A DNA stretch of 64,000 nucleotides from Geovibrio thiophilus (GTDB lineage Bacteria > Chrysiogenota > Deferribacteres > Deferribacterales > Geovibrionaceae), in the NCBI RefSeq assembly GCF_004087915.1, contig NZ_CP035108.1, positions 1,364,001 through 1,428,000 on the forward strand. The letters run 5' to 3'. Positions 17,871-26,233 of the stretch are shown in pieces. How positions within the stretch are numbered: position 1 is the first letter of the stretch; each line of letters starts with the position of its first letter. The translations under genes were made by a program, and so were the position numbers. Below the pieces are notes generated by a model, which saw only the letters and a program-made list of their open reading frames with translations, was not told the origin of the DNA and searched no databases.

Positions 17871-17897
17871 GGTGGGAGTTATCCCACCAATTTTTTT
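17871..17897 (+). terminator. Intrinsic terminator-like hairpin in the rimP leader
   Basis: GGTGGGA-GTTA-TCCCACC followed by AATTTTTTT forms a textbook Rho-independent terminator. It ends only about 13 bases before the rimP ATG. It may end the PHP transcript, or act as an attenuator in the leader of the rimP-nusA-infB operon. Confidence 0.85.
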
Positions 17898-17909
17898 GTA
17901 GCTGTTCAT

Positions 17910-18395
17910 ATGGGTAATTTTATAGAGAAAGACATTTCGTCCAAAGTCAGAAACGCACTGGGTCCTATCGTTAAAGAGATAGGAGTAGATATTTTTGATG
18001 TAACTTTCAGGCGGGAAAAAACAGGCAGAACCCTGCGTATCGTAATCGACAGGGAAGAGAGCCTGCCCGGGCTTGAGGAATGCGCTGAAGTAAGCAGGCG
18101 TATTTCCAAATGGCTGGACGAAGCAGATCTTATACCTTACGACGGCTACAGCCTCGAAGTCTCCACCCCCGGACTTGAAAGGCCGCTCCGCAGCGAGAAG
18201 GACTTTCTCAAGTTCTCCGGAAAAATCTGCAAAGTCACAGCCAAAGAAAAGGATGATACGGGGCGTAAAAGCTATACCGGAGCTATTCTCGGTGTAGAGA
18301 ACGGCTCTTTAAAGCTGTTTGTTGAAAAAGAAAACAAAGAATTCTGCATAAAGCTGGACAATATCGCTAAAGCGGTCTTACAGCTCGATTTTTAG
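17910..18395 (+). CDS. rimP: Ribosome maturation factor RimP
   Basis: RimP helps assemble the 30S subunit. The 161-residue protein has the usual two domains: an N-terminal alpha/beta domain with GVDIFDVTFRRE and LRIVIDRE, the bridging LEVSTPGLERPLRSEKDF signature, and a C-terminal small barrel (GAILGVENGSLKLFV). The start at ATG 17910 has only a weak ribosome site and stands right behind the terminator-like hairpin. Eight bases separate it from nusA. Confidence 0.95.
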   Translation: MGNFIEKDISSKVRNALGPIVKEIGVDIFDVTFRREKTGRTLRIVIDREESLPGLEECAEVSRRISKWLDEADLIPYDGYSLEVSTPGLERPLRSEKDFLKFSGKICKVTAKEKDDTGRKSYTGAILGVENGSLKLFVEKENKEFCIKLDNIAKAVLQLDF

Positions 18396-18403
18396 GAGGA
18401 ACA

Positions 18404-19819
18404 ATGATAAGGGAACTTGCTAAGGTTGCCGATGAACTTGGTCGTGAAAAAGGGGTTTCCAGAGAAATTCTCGCCGAAGCCCTGAAAGAGGCGATAGTTG
18501 CGGCTGTTGGCAGAAAAATAGGAAAATACCTTGAGCCTGAAGTGGTTGTGGATCTTGATAAAGGCAACATAGAAATTCTTGTGCCCAAAGAGGTCAGCGA
18601 AGACGTGACCAACAAATGGTTTGAAATAGATATGGACGAAGCCTCAAGATACAAGGAAAACCCTCAGCTCGGTGACGTACTTATGGTTTCCGTCACTCTG
18701 GACGACCTCGGCAGGCAGGCGGCTCTTGTCGCCAAACAGAAGCTTTTTGAAAAGCTCCGTGATGCAGAGCGTCAGGTTGTTTTTGATCAGTTCAACAATA
18801 AAAAAGGCGAGATAGTCAACGGAACCCTCCTTAAAGCCGACAGAGACCTGCTTACCGTGAATATAGGCAAGACCGAAGCAATACTTCCCCGCAGAGAGAT
18901 GATGGCGGGAGATTATTTCAACAGGGGCGACTATGTGCGCGCTCTTCTGCTTGATATTAAAACCCACAAGGGCTGGCCTCAGCTTGTGCTCTCCAGAACT
19001 CACCCCGAGTTTATGAAAAAGCTTTTTGAAACAGAAATTCCCGAAGTTTTTGAGGGGATAATAGATGTGAAATCTGTTGCGAGAGAACCCGGCGACAGAG
19101 CTAAAGTAGCCGTATACAGCCAGAACAGCAACATCGACCCCGTAGGTGCGTGCATCGGACTTAAGGGTTCAAGAATCAACTCCATCAGCCATGAACTCAG
19201 GGGCGAGAAGATCGATGTTGTGGAATGGTCTCCGGATCCCGTAAGGTTCGTGTGCAATGCCATTTCTCCCGCAGATGTGGTGCTCACCAACGTTTTTGAG
19301 GATGAGGGAACCATAGAAGTTGTCGTTCCCGATGATCAGCTCTCCCTTGCCATAGGTAAGAAGGGGCAGAACGTCAGGCTCGCCGCCAGACTTACAGATT
19401 GGAGAATAGATGTTCTGAAAGAGAGCGAATACGCGGAGATCAGAAAAGAACGTCTCGTCGCTCAGGAACAGGAGATGAAGGACTTCTACGAACTCTATAA
19501 TCTTGAGAATCTTGAAGGTCTTGAGGATTCTGCTATCTCCCGGCTTCTTGAGGTCGGTATAGATGATATAGAAAAGCTCTCCAACACCACGCCGGATGAA
19601 CTTACTGAGGATCTTGAAATAACAGAGGAAGAGGCGGTAGAGCTTATAAATAAGGCTATTGACTACCTCTCTTCAAAACTTGAAGAGGCAGGCGTTTTTG
19701 AAGAAGGCGAGTTTGAAGAACTTGAAGAAGAACCATCCGAAGAAGACAGAGAAGAAGAACCCTCCGAAAAAGACAGAGAAGAAGAACCCTCCGAAAAAGA
19801 CGGAGAAGAAGAGCGTTAA
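18404..19819 (+). CDS. nusA: Transcription termination/antitermination factor NusA
   Basis: The 471-residue protein has an N-terminal RNAP-binding domain and an S1 domain (about 130-200). Two KH domains follow, with VGACIGLKGSRI and LSLAIGKKGQNVRLAARLTDW. A helix-hairpin-helix stretch (EDSAISRLLEVGIDDIEKLSN) comes next. The C terminus is an unusual acidic tail in which EEEPSEKDR is repeated three times. That tail is encoded by a 27-bp tandem repeat that overlaps the next gene in another frame. Ribosome site AGGAGG precedes ATG 18404. Confidence 0.96.
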   Translation: MIRELAKVADELGREKGVSREILAEALKEAIVAAVGRKIGKYLEPEVVVDLDKGNIEILVPKEVSEDVTNKWFEIDMDEASRYKENPQLGDVLMVSVTLDDLGRQAALVAKQKLFEKLRDAERQVVFDQFNNKKGEIVNGTLLKADRDLLTVNIGKTEAILPRREMMAGDYFNRGDYVRALLLDIKTHKGWPQLVLSRTHPEFMKKLFETEIPEVFEGIIDVKSVAREPGDRAKVAVYSQNSNIDPVGACIGLKGSRINSISHELRGEKIDVVEWSPDPVRFVCNAISPADVVLTNVFEDEGTIEVVVPDDQLSLAIGKKGQNVRLAARLTDWRIDVLKESEYAEIRKERLVAQEQEMKDFYELYNLENLEGLEDSAISRLLEVGIDDIEKLSNTTPDELTEDLEITEEEAVELINKAIDYLSSKLEEAGVFEEGEFEELEEEPSEEDREEEPSEKDREEEPSEKDGEEER

Positions 19820-20414
19820 TAAACCCGAAGTTCCGGAAAGAAGCTGCGTTGCCTGCGGGAAAACAGCGGACAGACCGGATCTCCTCCGTTTTGTTACGGA
19901 CGGTGAAGGGAAAGCCATATACGATCGCAAAGGCAAACTGCCCGGACGTGGGGTTTACCTCTGCTTTGACGAGGAATGCCTTAGGCTTGCAGCAAAAAAG
20001 AACCTTTTTGCGAAGGGCTTCAAGGAAAACATAAACAGAAAGGAATATGCACAGCTGCTTGAGGAAATTAAAACCGTAACTGCGGATTATTTCTTCGCTC
20101 TGCTCAAATCGGGCAGAGGAGCGGGACTCGTGTTCACAGGCAGCTCCAAATGTGAAAAGCTGCTTGAAACATCACAGGCAAAGCTGTTGCTTATTCCCGA
20201 AGACGCTTCTGAGGACACGGTAAAAAAAGCCTTTGCCCTCGCAGAAGCTCAGGGCGTAACCGTAATGAAATGTCCGGATAAGCTCACAATGGCGGAGGAA
20301 CTTGATGTTCCCTTGATAGCCGCCCTTGCGGTAACGGACGAAAAACTTGCGGAAGCCGTATCCGTTCCGCTTAAAAGAGCGGGTGTAATAAAGAGTTGGC
20401 TTGACGGGGTGTAA
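19713..20414 (+). CDS. ylxR: YlxR (DUF448) RNA-binding protein fused to an L7Ae-like (YlxQ) domain
   Basis: The conserved part begins after the nusA stop: RSCVACGKTADRPDLLRFV and GRGVYLC are the DUF448 signature, followed from about 20090 by an L7Ae-like domain (LKSGRGAGLVFTGSSKCEKLL...PEDASEDT). In many bacteria YlxR and YlxQ are separate genes; here they form one protein. No start codon exists between the nusA stop and the DUF448 domain. The only starts are TTG codons inside the nusA tail; TTG 19713 with AAGAAGG five bases upstream looks best, 19722 is an alternative. This forces a lysine-rich head (about 30 residues, repeats of KKNPPKKTE), plausible for an RNA binder. Confidence 0.8.
   Translation: MKNLKKNHPKKTEKKNPPKKTEKKNPPKKTEKKSVNKPEVPERSCVACGKTADRPDLLRFVTDGEGKAIYDRKGKLPGRGVYLCFDEECLRLAAKKNLFAKGFKENINRKEYAQLLEEIKTVTADYFFALLKSGRGAGLVFTGSSKCEKLLETSQAKLLLIPEDASEDTVKKAFALAEAQGVTVMKCPDKLTMAEELDVPLIAALAVTDEKLAEAVSVPLKRAGVIKSWLDGV
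19724..19804 (+). repeat. 27-bp tandem repeat in the nusA/ylxR overlap
   Basis: Three units of 27 bp (19724-19750, 19751-19777, 19778-19804) read GAAGAAGAACC(A/C)TCCGAA followed by (G/A)AAGAC(A/G)GA, plus a partial fourth. In the nusA frame they encode EEEPSE(E/K)D(R/G). In the +1-shifted ylxR frame they encode KKNxPKKTE. Confidence 0.85.
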
Positions 20415-20417
20415 TTG

Positions 20418-23400
20418 ATGTCAGACTTAAAAAATAACGACGAGGGGAAGAAATTGAATAGAAATGACGAACCAGAGAATACGGGACTGGATTTGACCGA
20501 AGGCGATTCCGACGAATCCGCAAAAGAGGATAAACATTCCAGACTGAACAGGCGTCAGGAACTGCTTCAAAAAGCCCTTGAACGACATAAGAGACATCCC
20601 CGAGCAAGAGAAGTGAAAATCAAAGGCAATGAGGAAGATCCTCAGCAGCCTAAAAAAATATCCCGTGAAGAGTTGCAGAACCGCAAGCGCGCTCTTGAAA
20701 AAAACATCCGGAAAGTGGATGAACAGAGAGAGCAGTACACAAAGGATACGGAAGGCAGAGCACCAGCCCGCGCTGAAAACGCGCAGGAATCTGCTGTGTC
20801 AAGACCTGCGGAAGCACCTGTAACGGCGAAGGAACATACTGTTTCGGCGGAAAAAACGGAAGCACCGGTTATAAAGACTTCCGCCTCAGCCGAAAAATCT
20901 CAGAACAATATATCTGCCGGCTCTGTTCAGGCTGAAAAAACAGCAGGAACTGATGACCGTCAACAAGGTGAGAGAGAAAAAATGCTTCAGCAGGAAAAGG
21001 AGTTGCCGTCGCAGGGTGATGAACGGGAGAAACCTGCGGCAAAACCCGATTCAAATGAAAGACCAAGATACGAGGAACGCCGTCCTCAGGGAGACAGACC
21101 CCAGTACGGCGACAGGCGTCCTCAAGGCGACCGTCCTCAGGGAGACAGACCCCAGTACGGCGACAGGCGTCCTCAAGGCGACCGTCCTCAGGGAGACAGA
21201 CCTCAGTACGGCGACAGGCGCCCCCAAGGCGACCGCCCTCAGGGAGACAGACCTCAGTACGGCGACAGACGCCCCCAAGGCGACCGTCCTCAGGGCGACA
21301 GACCTCAGTACGGCGACAGGCGTCCCCAAGGTGACCGTCCTCAGGGAGACAGACCTCAGTACGGCGACAGGCGTCCCCAAGGTGACCGTCCTCAGGGAGA
21401 CAGACCTCAGTACGGCGACAGGCGTCCCCAAGGTGACCGTCCTCAGGGAGACAGACCTCAGTATGAGCGTCGTCCTCAAGGTGACCGTCCTCAGGGAGAC
21501 AGACCTCAGTACGAGCGTCGTCCCCAAGGTGACCGTCCTCAGGGAGACAGACCTCAGTACGAGCGTCGTCCCCAAGGTGACCGTCCTCAGGGAGACAGAC
21601 CTCAGTATGACCGTCGTCCCCAAGGCGACCGTCCTCAGGGAGACAGACCTCAGTACGGCGACAGACGCCCCCAAGGCGACCGTCCTCAGGGAGACAGACC
21701 CCAGTACGGCGACAGACGTCCTCAGGGTGACAGACCGCAGTACGGAGACAGGCGTCCTCAGGGCGACAGACCTCAGTACGGCGACAGGCGTCCCATGGAT
21801 AAGGACAGAGGCGACAGACCTCAGTACGGTGACAGACGCCCTCAGAGACCTGCTGCTTCCGGCGGTATGACCCCGAAAGATGAAATAAAGCTTGAGATCA
21901 AGAAGAAGATAAAGGACAAGCCTGAGCCTCAGAAGGTTGAGGTTAAGAAAAAGCCTGTCAAAAAAGCGGATAAGCCCAAAAGCTTCCATAAAACAGTAGC
22001 TGAAGGCTTTGACGAGCTTACTATAGAGCACGAGATAGCTGCCGTTGTTGCTGCTCCTGTGGCTGTTGTGGAAAAGGAAGAGGAAGTCGATGAGAGTGCA
22101 AAAAGAAAGCCTCAGACCTCAAGACCCAGACACGATAAGCGCAAGAAGCGTCACGAAGTAGAGCAGAAAGTCATAGTGCGTCCGTCCAGCGTTGAGATAG
22201 GCGAAAACATTATTGTTTCCGACCTTGCCAAGCTCATGGCTGTTAAGGCAACGGAGCTTGTTAAAAAGCTTCTTTCTCTTGGCATAATGGCTTCCGTGAA
22301 TCAGGCTGTTGACGCAGATACAGCGGTGCTTCTTGCCAGTGATTACGGCATAGACATCAAAACCAAAGTGGTTACAGAGGAAGACCTTCTGCCCACTGTT
22401 GCGGATAAGCCTGAAGAACTTATTCCCCGTCCGCCTATAGTTACCGTCATGGGTCACGTTGACCACGGTAAAACCTCTCTTCTTGACGCAATAAGGAGAA
22501 CATCCGTTGCGGAGAAGGAAGCAGGAGGCATCACTCAGCACATAGGCGCGTACGAGGTTGATCTTGAGCACGGAAAAATAGTTTTCCTTGACACCCCCGG
22601 TCACGAAGCGTTCACAACACTCCGTGCCAGAGGCGCGCAGGTTACGGATATAGTTATACTTGTCGTAGCGGCGGATGACGGCGTTATGCCCCAGACCAAG
22701 GAAGCGATTGACCATTCCAAGGCTGCGGGTGTTAAAATTGTCGTTGCTGTCAACAAGATCGATAAAGAAAACGCAAACCCCGATATGGTTAAGCGCCAGC
22801 TTGCGGATCTCGGCATTATTTCCGAGGAATGGGGCGGCAATCACCAGTTTCAGGAAATATCAGCTAAAAAGAACCTCAATATAGACACTCTGCTTGAAAG
22901 AGTTCTGCTTGAAGCCGAAATGCTTGACCTTAAAGGTAATCCTGAGAGACCCGCAGAAGGTATTATTATCGAGTCCAAACTTGATAAGCAGAAGGGTCCT
23001 GTTGCTACTGTGCTTATACGCAACGGCAGCCTGAAAAAGGGCGACTATTTCGTATGCGGAACTGAACACGGCAAAGTAAGAGCCATGTTCAACTTCAAGG
23101 GTATGTCGGTTAAGGAAGCCGGAGTATCTATACCTGTTGAGCTAATGGGCTTCTCCGATGTGCCTCAGTCCGGCGACAGATTTATCGTTACTCCTGATGA
23201 AAAAGTGGCAAAACAAATCGCCGAACTCAGAATGGATCATAAACGTGAAAAAGCACTCATGGAGAAAACAAAAGTTTCTCTTGCGGATCTTTTTGCGAAA
23301 ATTAAACAGGGTGAGCTGAAAGAGCTTAACATAGTTCTTAAGGCGGATGTTCAAGGCTCACTTGCGGCCCTTGAAAACTCGCTTAACAAGCTCACAAGTA

Positions 23401-23999
23401 CAGAGATCAAGGTTAACATCATCCACTCGGGCGTGGGCGGTATCAACGAAAACGATATTATCCTCACCGCTGCATCAAATGGTTTGATATTCGGCTTTAA
23501 CGTAAGACCGGATGTCAAGGCGAAAGAAAAGGCTGAGAAAGAGGGTGTGGATATTAACCTTTACTCCGTAATCTACCAGATTGTGGACGATGTTAAACAG
23601 GCACTTGAAGGAATGATAGACCCGAATCTCAGAGAACAGATTATCGGTCAGGCGGAAGTCAGACAGGTATTCTCCGTTCCGAAAATCGGCAAAATCGCCG
23701 GCTCATACGTTACTGACGGCAAGATCCTCAAAACGGCGGGCGTACGTGTTATCAGAAACTCCATTGTTCTGTATCAGGGTAAGATTTCTTCGCTTAAACG
23801 CTTTAAGGATGATGCGAAGGAAGTTATGGCAGGATATGAATGCGGTATCGGCGTGGAGAAGTTCAACGACCTTAAAGAGGGCGACGTAATCGAAGCCTTC
23901 ATCACTGTAGAAGAAAAGAGAACGCTGGACGACGTTAAGAAAAGCGATCTCGAAAAACAGAAAGCTGCTGCTGCTCAGGAAACTGCAAGCACAGAATAA
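20418..23999 (+). CDS. infB: Translation initiation factor IF-2, with a long RPQGDR repeat region
   Basis: IF-2 is the GTPase that brings initiator tRNA to the 30S subunit. The roughly 1193-residue protein is longer than most. Residues 1-215 are charged and disordered, and about 216-475 are repeats of RPQGDR/RPQYGDR. A second IF2_N domain lies near 590. The G domain starts at [15 protein letters not shown] near residue 680, with DTPGHEAF and NKIDKEN following; domains II-IV are complete to the C terminus. ATG 20418 is preferred over the adjacent TTG 20415 for spacing to GGGGTG. The catalytic half looks normal. Confidence 0.97.
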   Translation: MSDLKNNDEGKKLNRNDEPENTGLDLTEGDSDESAKEDKHSRLNRRQELLQKALERHKRHPRAREVKIKGNEEDPQQPKKISREELQNRKRALEKNIRKVDEQREQYTKDTEGRAPARAENAQESAVSRPAEAPVTAKEHTVSAEKTEAPVIKTSASAEKSQNNISAGSVQAEKTAGTDDRQQGEREKMLQQEKELPSQGDEREKPAAKPDSNERPRYEERRPQGDRPQYGDRRPQGDRPQGDRPQYGDRRPQGDRPQGDRPQYGDRRPQGDRPQGDRPQYGDRRPQGDRPQGDRPQYGDRRPQGDRPQGDRPQYGDRRPQGDRPQGDRPQYGDRRPQGDRPQGDRPQYERRPQGDRPQGDRPQYERRPQGDRPQGDRPQYERRPQGDRPQGDRPQYDRRPQGDRPQGDRPQYGDRRPQGDRPQGDRPQYGDRRPQGDRPQYGDRRPQGDRPQYGDRRPMDKDRGDRPQYGDRRPQRPAASGGMTPKDEIKLEIKKKIKDKPEPQKVEVKKKPVKKADKPKSFHKTVAEGFDELTIEHEIAAVVAAPVAVVEKEEEVDESAKRKPQTSRPRHDKRKKRHEVEQKVIVRPSSVEIGENIIVSDLAKLMAVKATELVKKLLSLGIMASVNQAVDADTAVLLASDYGIDIKTKVVTEEDLLPTVADKPEELIPRPPIVTVMGHVDHGKTSLLDAIRRTSVAEKEAGGITQHIGAYEVDLEHGKIVFLDTPGHEAFTTLRARGAQVTDIVILVVAADDGVMPQTKEAIDHSKAAGVKIVVAVNKIDKENANPDMVKRQLADLGIISEEWGGNHQFQEISAKKNLNIDTLLERVLLEAEMLDLKGNPERPAEGIIIESKLDKQKGPVATVLIRNGSLKKGDYFVCGTEHGKVRAMFNFKGMSVKEAGVSIPVELMGFSDVPQSGDRFIVTPDEKVAKQIAELRMDHKREKALMEKTKVSLADLFAKIKQGELKELNIVLKADVQGSLAALENSLNKLTSTEIKVNIIHSGVGGINENDIILTAASNGLIFGFNVRPDVKAKEKAEKEGVDINLYSVIYQIVDDVKQALEGMIDPNLREQIIGQAEVRQVFSVPKIGKIAGSYVTDGKILKTAGVRVIRNSIVLYQGKISSLKRFKDDAKEVMAGYECGIGVEKFNDLKEGDVIEAFITVEEKRTLDDVKKSDLEKQKAAAAQETASTE
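21076..21846 (+). repeat. Tandem coding repeat (mostly 51 bp) in infB
   Basis: About sixteen near-identical units encode [17 protein letters not shown], some shortened to [12 protein letters not shown] and some with Glu or Asp replacing GlyAsp. Nucleotide identity between units is very high, with runs of units sharing the same silent changes, which points to recent slippage or unequal recombination. The reading frame is kept throughout. Confidence 0.9.
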
Positions 24000-24000
24000 A

Positions 24001-24132
24001 ACGCTTACAGGACGTAAGTGCGCCGTGCGGAGCGAAGCCGCTTTTTGAGCGAGATTGCTTTACCCTTTCAGGGTTCGCAATGACAGTAAACTGTGTCACT
24101 GCGAGGAGCAAAGCGACGCGGCAGTCTCAGTT
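24001..24132 (+). repeat. Decayed double-hairpin element joined to a GCAATGAC/GTCACTGC inverted repeat
   Basis: Directly after the infB stop, hairpin CGCTTAC-AGGAC-GTAAGTG is followed by the core CGCCGTGCGGAGCGAAG (24020-24036) and a half hairpin 2 (CCGC...GAGCG). At 24051 this breaks into GAGATTGC...GCAATGAC, which is inverted at 24095-24128 as GTCACTGC...GCAGTCTC. This second unit resembles the widespread bacterial repeat GTCATTGCGAGGAGC...GCAATCTC. Confidence 0.7.
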
Positions 24133-24207
24133 TTTGTGCTTTTGTCAACAAACGCACGCTTACGGGACGCGGATTCGCCGATATAAAGCGCAGTAATCCT
24201 TCCCTGT

Positions 24208-24254
24208 CTCTCCTTTTAAAAAGGAGGGATTGTTTCCCCCTTTGCAAAGGGGGA
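24208..24254. repeat. Two short perfect palindromes just upstream of the ylxP ribosome site
   Basis: CTCCTTTT/AAAAGGAG (24210-24226) is followed by the 20-bp perfect palindrome TCCCCCTTTGCAAAGGGGGA (24235-24254). The latter ends two bases before the GAAGGAGG ribosome site of the next gene. Sequences of this type are common dispersed repeats. Here they could form hairpins in the leader. Confidence 0.65.
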
Positions 24255-24270
24255 TGAAGGAGGATTTAAT

Positions 24271-24564
24271 TTGCATAAGTTTATGGTAATAGCTTCAGTT
24301 GTGTTTGAGCTGGGGATAGAGCAAGCCTTTTCTCTGAAGGATAAAAGACGTGTTATCTCCGGACTCAAAGCAAGACTTAAAAACAAATTCAATATTGCGG
24401 TGAGCGAAATCGGTTCCCATGATATATGGAACAGGGCAGAGATAGCCGCTGTAACGGTTTCGGCGGAAAGGCAGCACGCAGAAAGCCAGCTTTCCGCCGT
24501 TATGGATTTTATGGAAGCATACGCAGAAGTGGAAGTTATCTCTATCAATGAAGAGATATTCTGA
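24271..24564 (+). CDS. ylxP: YlxP-like DUF503 protein
   Basis: A 97-residue ferredoxin-fold protein of the DUF503 family, found next to rbfA in many bacteria and thought to be linked to ribosome assembly. The signature segment FSLKDKRRVISGLKARLKNKFNIAVSEIG is intact, ending with VISINEEIF. TTG 24271 is supported by GAAGGAGG at seven-base spacing; ATG 24283 is too far. It is separated from infB by a 271-base repeat-filled gap and lies 22 bases before rbfA. Confidence 0.88.
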   Translation: MHKFMVIASVVFELGIEQAFSLKDKRRVISGLKARLKNKFNIAVSEIGSHDIWNRAEIAAVTVSAERQHAESQLSAVMDFMEAYAEVEVISINEEIF

Positions 24565-24586
24565 TTTCTCATAGAAGGTTAGAAAA

Positions 24587-24943
24587 TTGCACAGAATAGA
24601 GAGAGTTTCGGAACTCCTTAAAGAGGAGATTTCAAGAATAATACAGTTTGACGTGAAAGACCCGAAGGTGAAGGATGTTGTCATAACCTCCATAGAGGTG
24701 ACAAGGGATATTTCTCAGGCGAAGGTATTTTTCACCAGCTACAACAGAGAAAATCTCAAATACATCCACCGGGGGCTGATGAGCTCTGCCGGATTCATAA
24801 GGCATCAGCTTCAGAAAGCTGTGCATCTTAAAAAAACACCTTCCAAAATAATGTTTTTCATTGATGAGTCATCGGAGTACGGAAGCCGTATTGATGAGGT
24901 TCTCCGTGAAGTAATCAAAGAAGAAGATGAACGGGATAGTTAA
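24587..24943 (+). CDS. rbfA: Ribosome-binding factor A
   Basis: RbfA is a late 30S maturation factor with a KH-like fold. The 118-residue protein starts (TTG 24587, ribosome site AAGGTTAG) with RIERVSELLKEEISRIIQ and shows DPKVKDVVITSIEVTRDISQAKVFFTSY, then GFIRHQLQKAVHLKKTPSKIMFFIDES, all typical. It overlaps truB by 17 bases. Confidence 0.94.
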   Translation: MHRIERVSELLKEEISRIIQFDVKDPKVKDVVITSIEVTRDISQAKVFFTSYNRENLKYIHRGLMSSAGFIRHQLQKAVHLKKTPSKIMFFIDESSEYGSRIDEVLREVIKEEDERDS

Positions 24944-25829
24944 TCTTTACAAGGAAAAGGGTATGACCTCCTTCAGGGCTGTAGACAGGCTGCGGAGGAT
25001 TCTCGGTGTCAAGAAATGCGGACATCTGGGAACCCTTGACCCCCTTGCGGAGGGCGTTCTGCCCGTATGTGTTGGGAATGCCACAAAGTTTGTGGACTAC
25101 CTTATGGATGTGGATAAGGAATATATCGCCGAATTTACCCTCGGGATGAAGACGGACTCCTTTGATACAGAGGGAACCGTTCTCGGGGAAAACGACAGCA
25201 TACGCCCCAGTATAACCGAAGCTGAAAAAATATTTAAGTCATATATCGGTGAGCATGAGCTTACCGTTCCTGCTTTTTCCTCCAAAAAAATCAACGGAGA
25301 AAGAGCTTACAAGCTCGCCCGCAGAGGCGAAATCGAAGATGCCGGCAAACGCAGAATGCGTATACTTTCCGTTGAGCTGATTGAGTACGCCTATCCTAAG
25401 GGTGTTCTCAAGGTTCAGTGCGGGAAGGGGACGTATATCCGCAGTATAATTCACGAAGCCGGACTGAAAATGGGCTGCTTCGGTGTTATGAGCGGGCTTA
25501 TACGCTCCGCAAACGGAGAATTCAGAGTGGCGCACGCCTTTACTTTAGGCGCGCTGGAAGAGATGGCTGCCAAGGGAACACTGACGGCTGCCGTTCATCC
25601 TGTTTACGCCATGCTGGACTGGAAGCACGCCATCCTCAAAGACGAGGCGGTGAAGCTTGTCTCCAACGGGGTTTCGGTAAAGGAGTGGAACTATGCCTGT
25701 CTGCCCTTTGAAGGGAGCAGTGACGGGGATATGTTTTTTATAACCGAAAAAAACGGGCGTGTGCTCGCTATAGCGGAAAAAACGAGAGGCGGAGACTGCC
25801 CTCTGAAAATAATTAAAGTGCTTATATAG
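24927..25829 (+). CDS. truB: tRNA pseudouridine(55) synthase TruB
   Basis: TruB makes pseudouridine 55 in the T loop of tRNA. The 300-residue protein has the catalytic Asp in GHLGTLDPLAEGVLPV near residue 40, the KINGERAYKLARRG segment, GTYIRSI and a C-terminal PUA-like domain. It begins inside rbfA and is followed by a 131-base gap carrying the rpsO leader. Confidence 0.95.
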   Translation: MNGIVNLYKEKGMTSFRAVDRLRRILGVKKCGHLGTLDPLAEGVLPVCVGNATKFVDYLMDVDKEYIAEFTLGMKTDSFDTEGTVLGENDSIRPSITEAEKIFKSYIGEHELTVPAFSSKKINGERAYKLARRGEIEDAGKRRMRILSVELIEYAYPKGVLKVQCGKGTYIRSIIHEAGLKMGCFGVMSGLIRSANGEFRVAHAFTLGALEEMAAKGTLTAAVHPVYAMLDWKHAILKDEAVKLVSNGVSVKEWNYACLPFEGSSDGDMFFITEKNGRVLAIAEKTRGGDCPLKIIKVLI

Positions 25830-25861
25830 TATAAAACCGTTTAATAGGGTAAGATAATGGT

Positions 25862-25885
25862 AGCGGCAGTAAAAAATGTGCCGCT
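25862..25885. other. Hairpin in the truB-rpsO gap
   Basis: AGCGGCA-GTAAAAAATG-TGCCGCT forms a seven-pair stem. It lacks a following T run, so it is not a clear terminator. It could stabilise the truB 3' end or be a processing site. Confidence 0.45.
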
Positions 25886-25900
25886 GCGTTGAATATTGCC

Positions 25901-25929
25901 TTGTTTTTTGGCAGCATATTTGTTATAAA
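25901..25929 (+). promoter_or_regulatory. Candidate sigma-70 promoter for rpsO-pnp
   Basis: TTGTTT and TATAAA are spaced by 17 bases, with the -10 box about 31 bases upstream of the rpsO start. This would give rpsO-pnp its own promoter, as in other bacteria. Confidence 0.5.
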
Positions 25930-25960
25930 TTCAGGCTTAGCTTGTGGAGGTATTAGCATA

Positions 25961-26230
25961 ATGGTCATGACTAAAGAACAGAAAACATCACTGATCGAAA
26001 AATTTAAAACGCACGAAAAAGACACAGGATCGCCCGAAGTGCAGGTAGCTCTTCTTACAGAGAGAATTACTTACCTTACCGGTCACTTCAAATCAAATCC
26101 TAAGGATCACCACTCCAGAAGAGGTCTTCTCCTCCTTGTAGGACAGAGACGCCAGCTTCTTGACTATGTGAAAAAGAAAGATTTCAAAAGATACCGCACG
26201 ATTATCGAGACTCTCGGAATCAGGAAATAA
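25961..26230 (+). CDS. rpsO: 30S ribosomal protein S15
   Basis: S15 binds 16S rRNA helices 20-22. The 89-residue length is exact for the family. The sequence [39 protein letters not shown] and [21 protein letters not shown] is unmistakable. ATG 25961 is ten bases after GGAGG; the in-frame upstream extension is not needed. pnp follows after three bases, the conserved rpsO-pnp arrangement. Confidence 0.97.
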   Translation: MVMTKEQKTSLIEKFKTHEKDTGSPEVQVALLTERITYLTGHFKSNPKDHHSRRGLLLLVGQRRQLLDYVKKKDFKRYRTIIETLGIRK

Positions 26231-26233
26231 CGC

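Noticed and set aside
20953-22031. Long open frames on both strands within the infB repeat block
   Set aside because: They exist because a tandem repeat without stops in one frame tends to lack them in others. The products are simple repeats without any domain, and infB frame is conserved.
24235-24254. The 20-bp palindrome as a terminator
   Set aside because: It is followed by GATGAAGGAGG rather than a T run, and sits right on the ylxP ribosome site.
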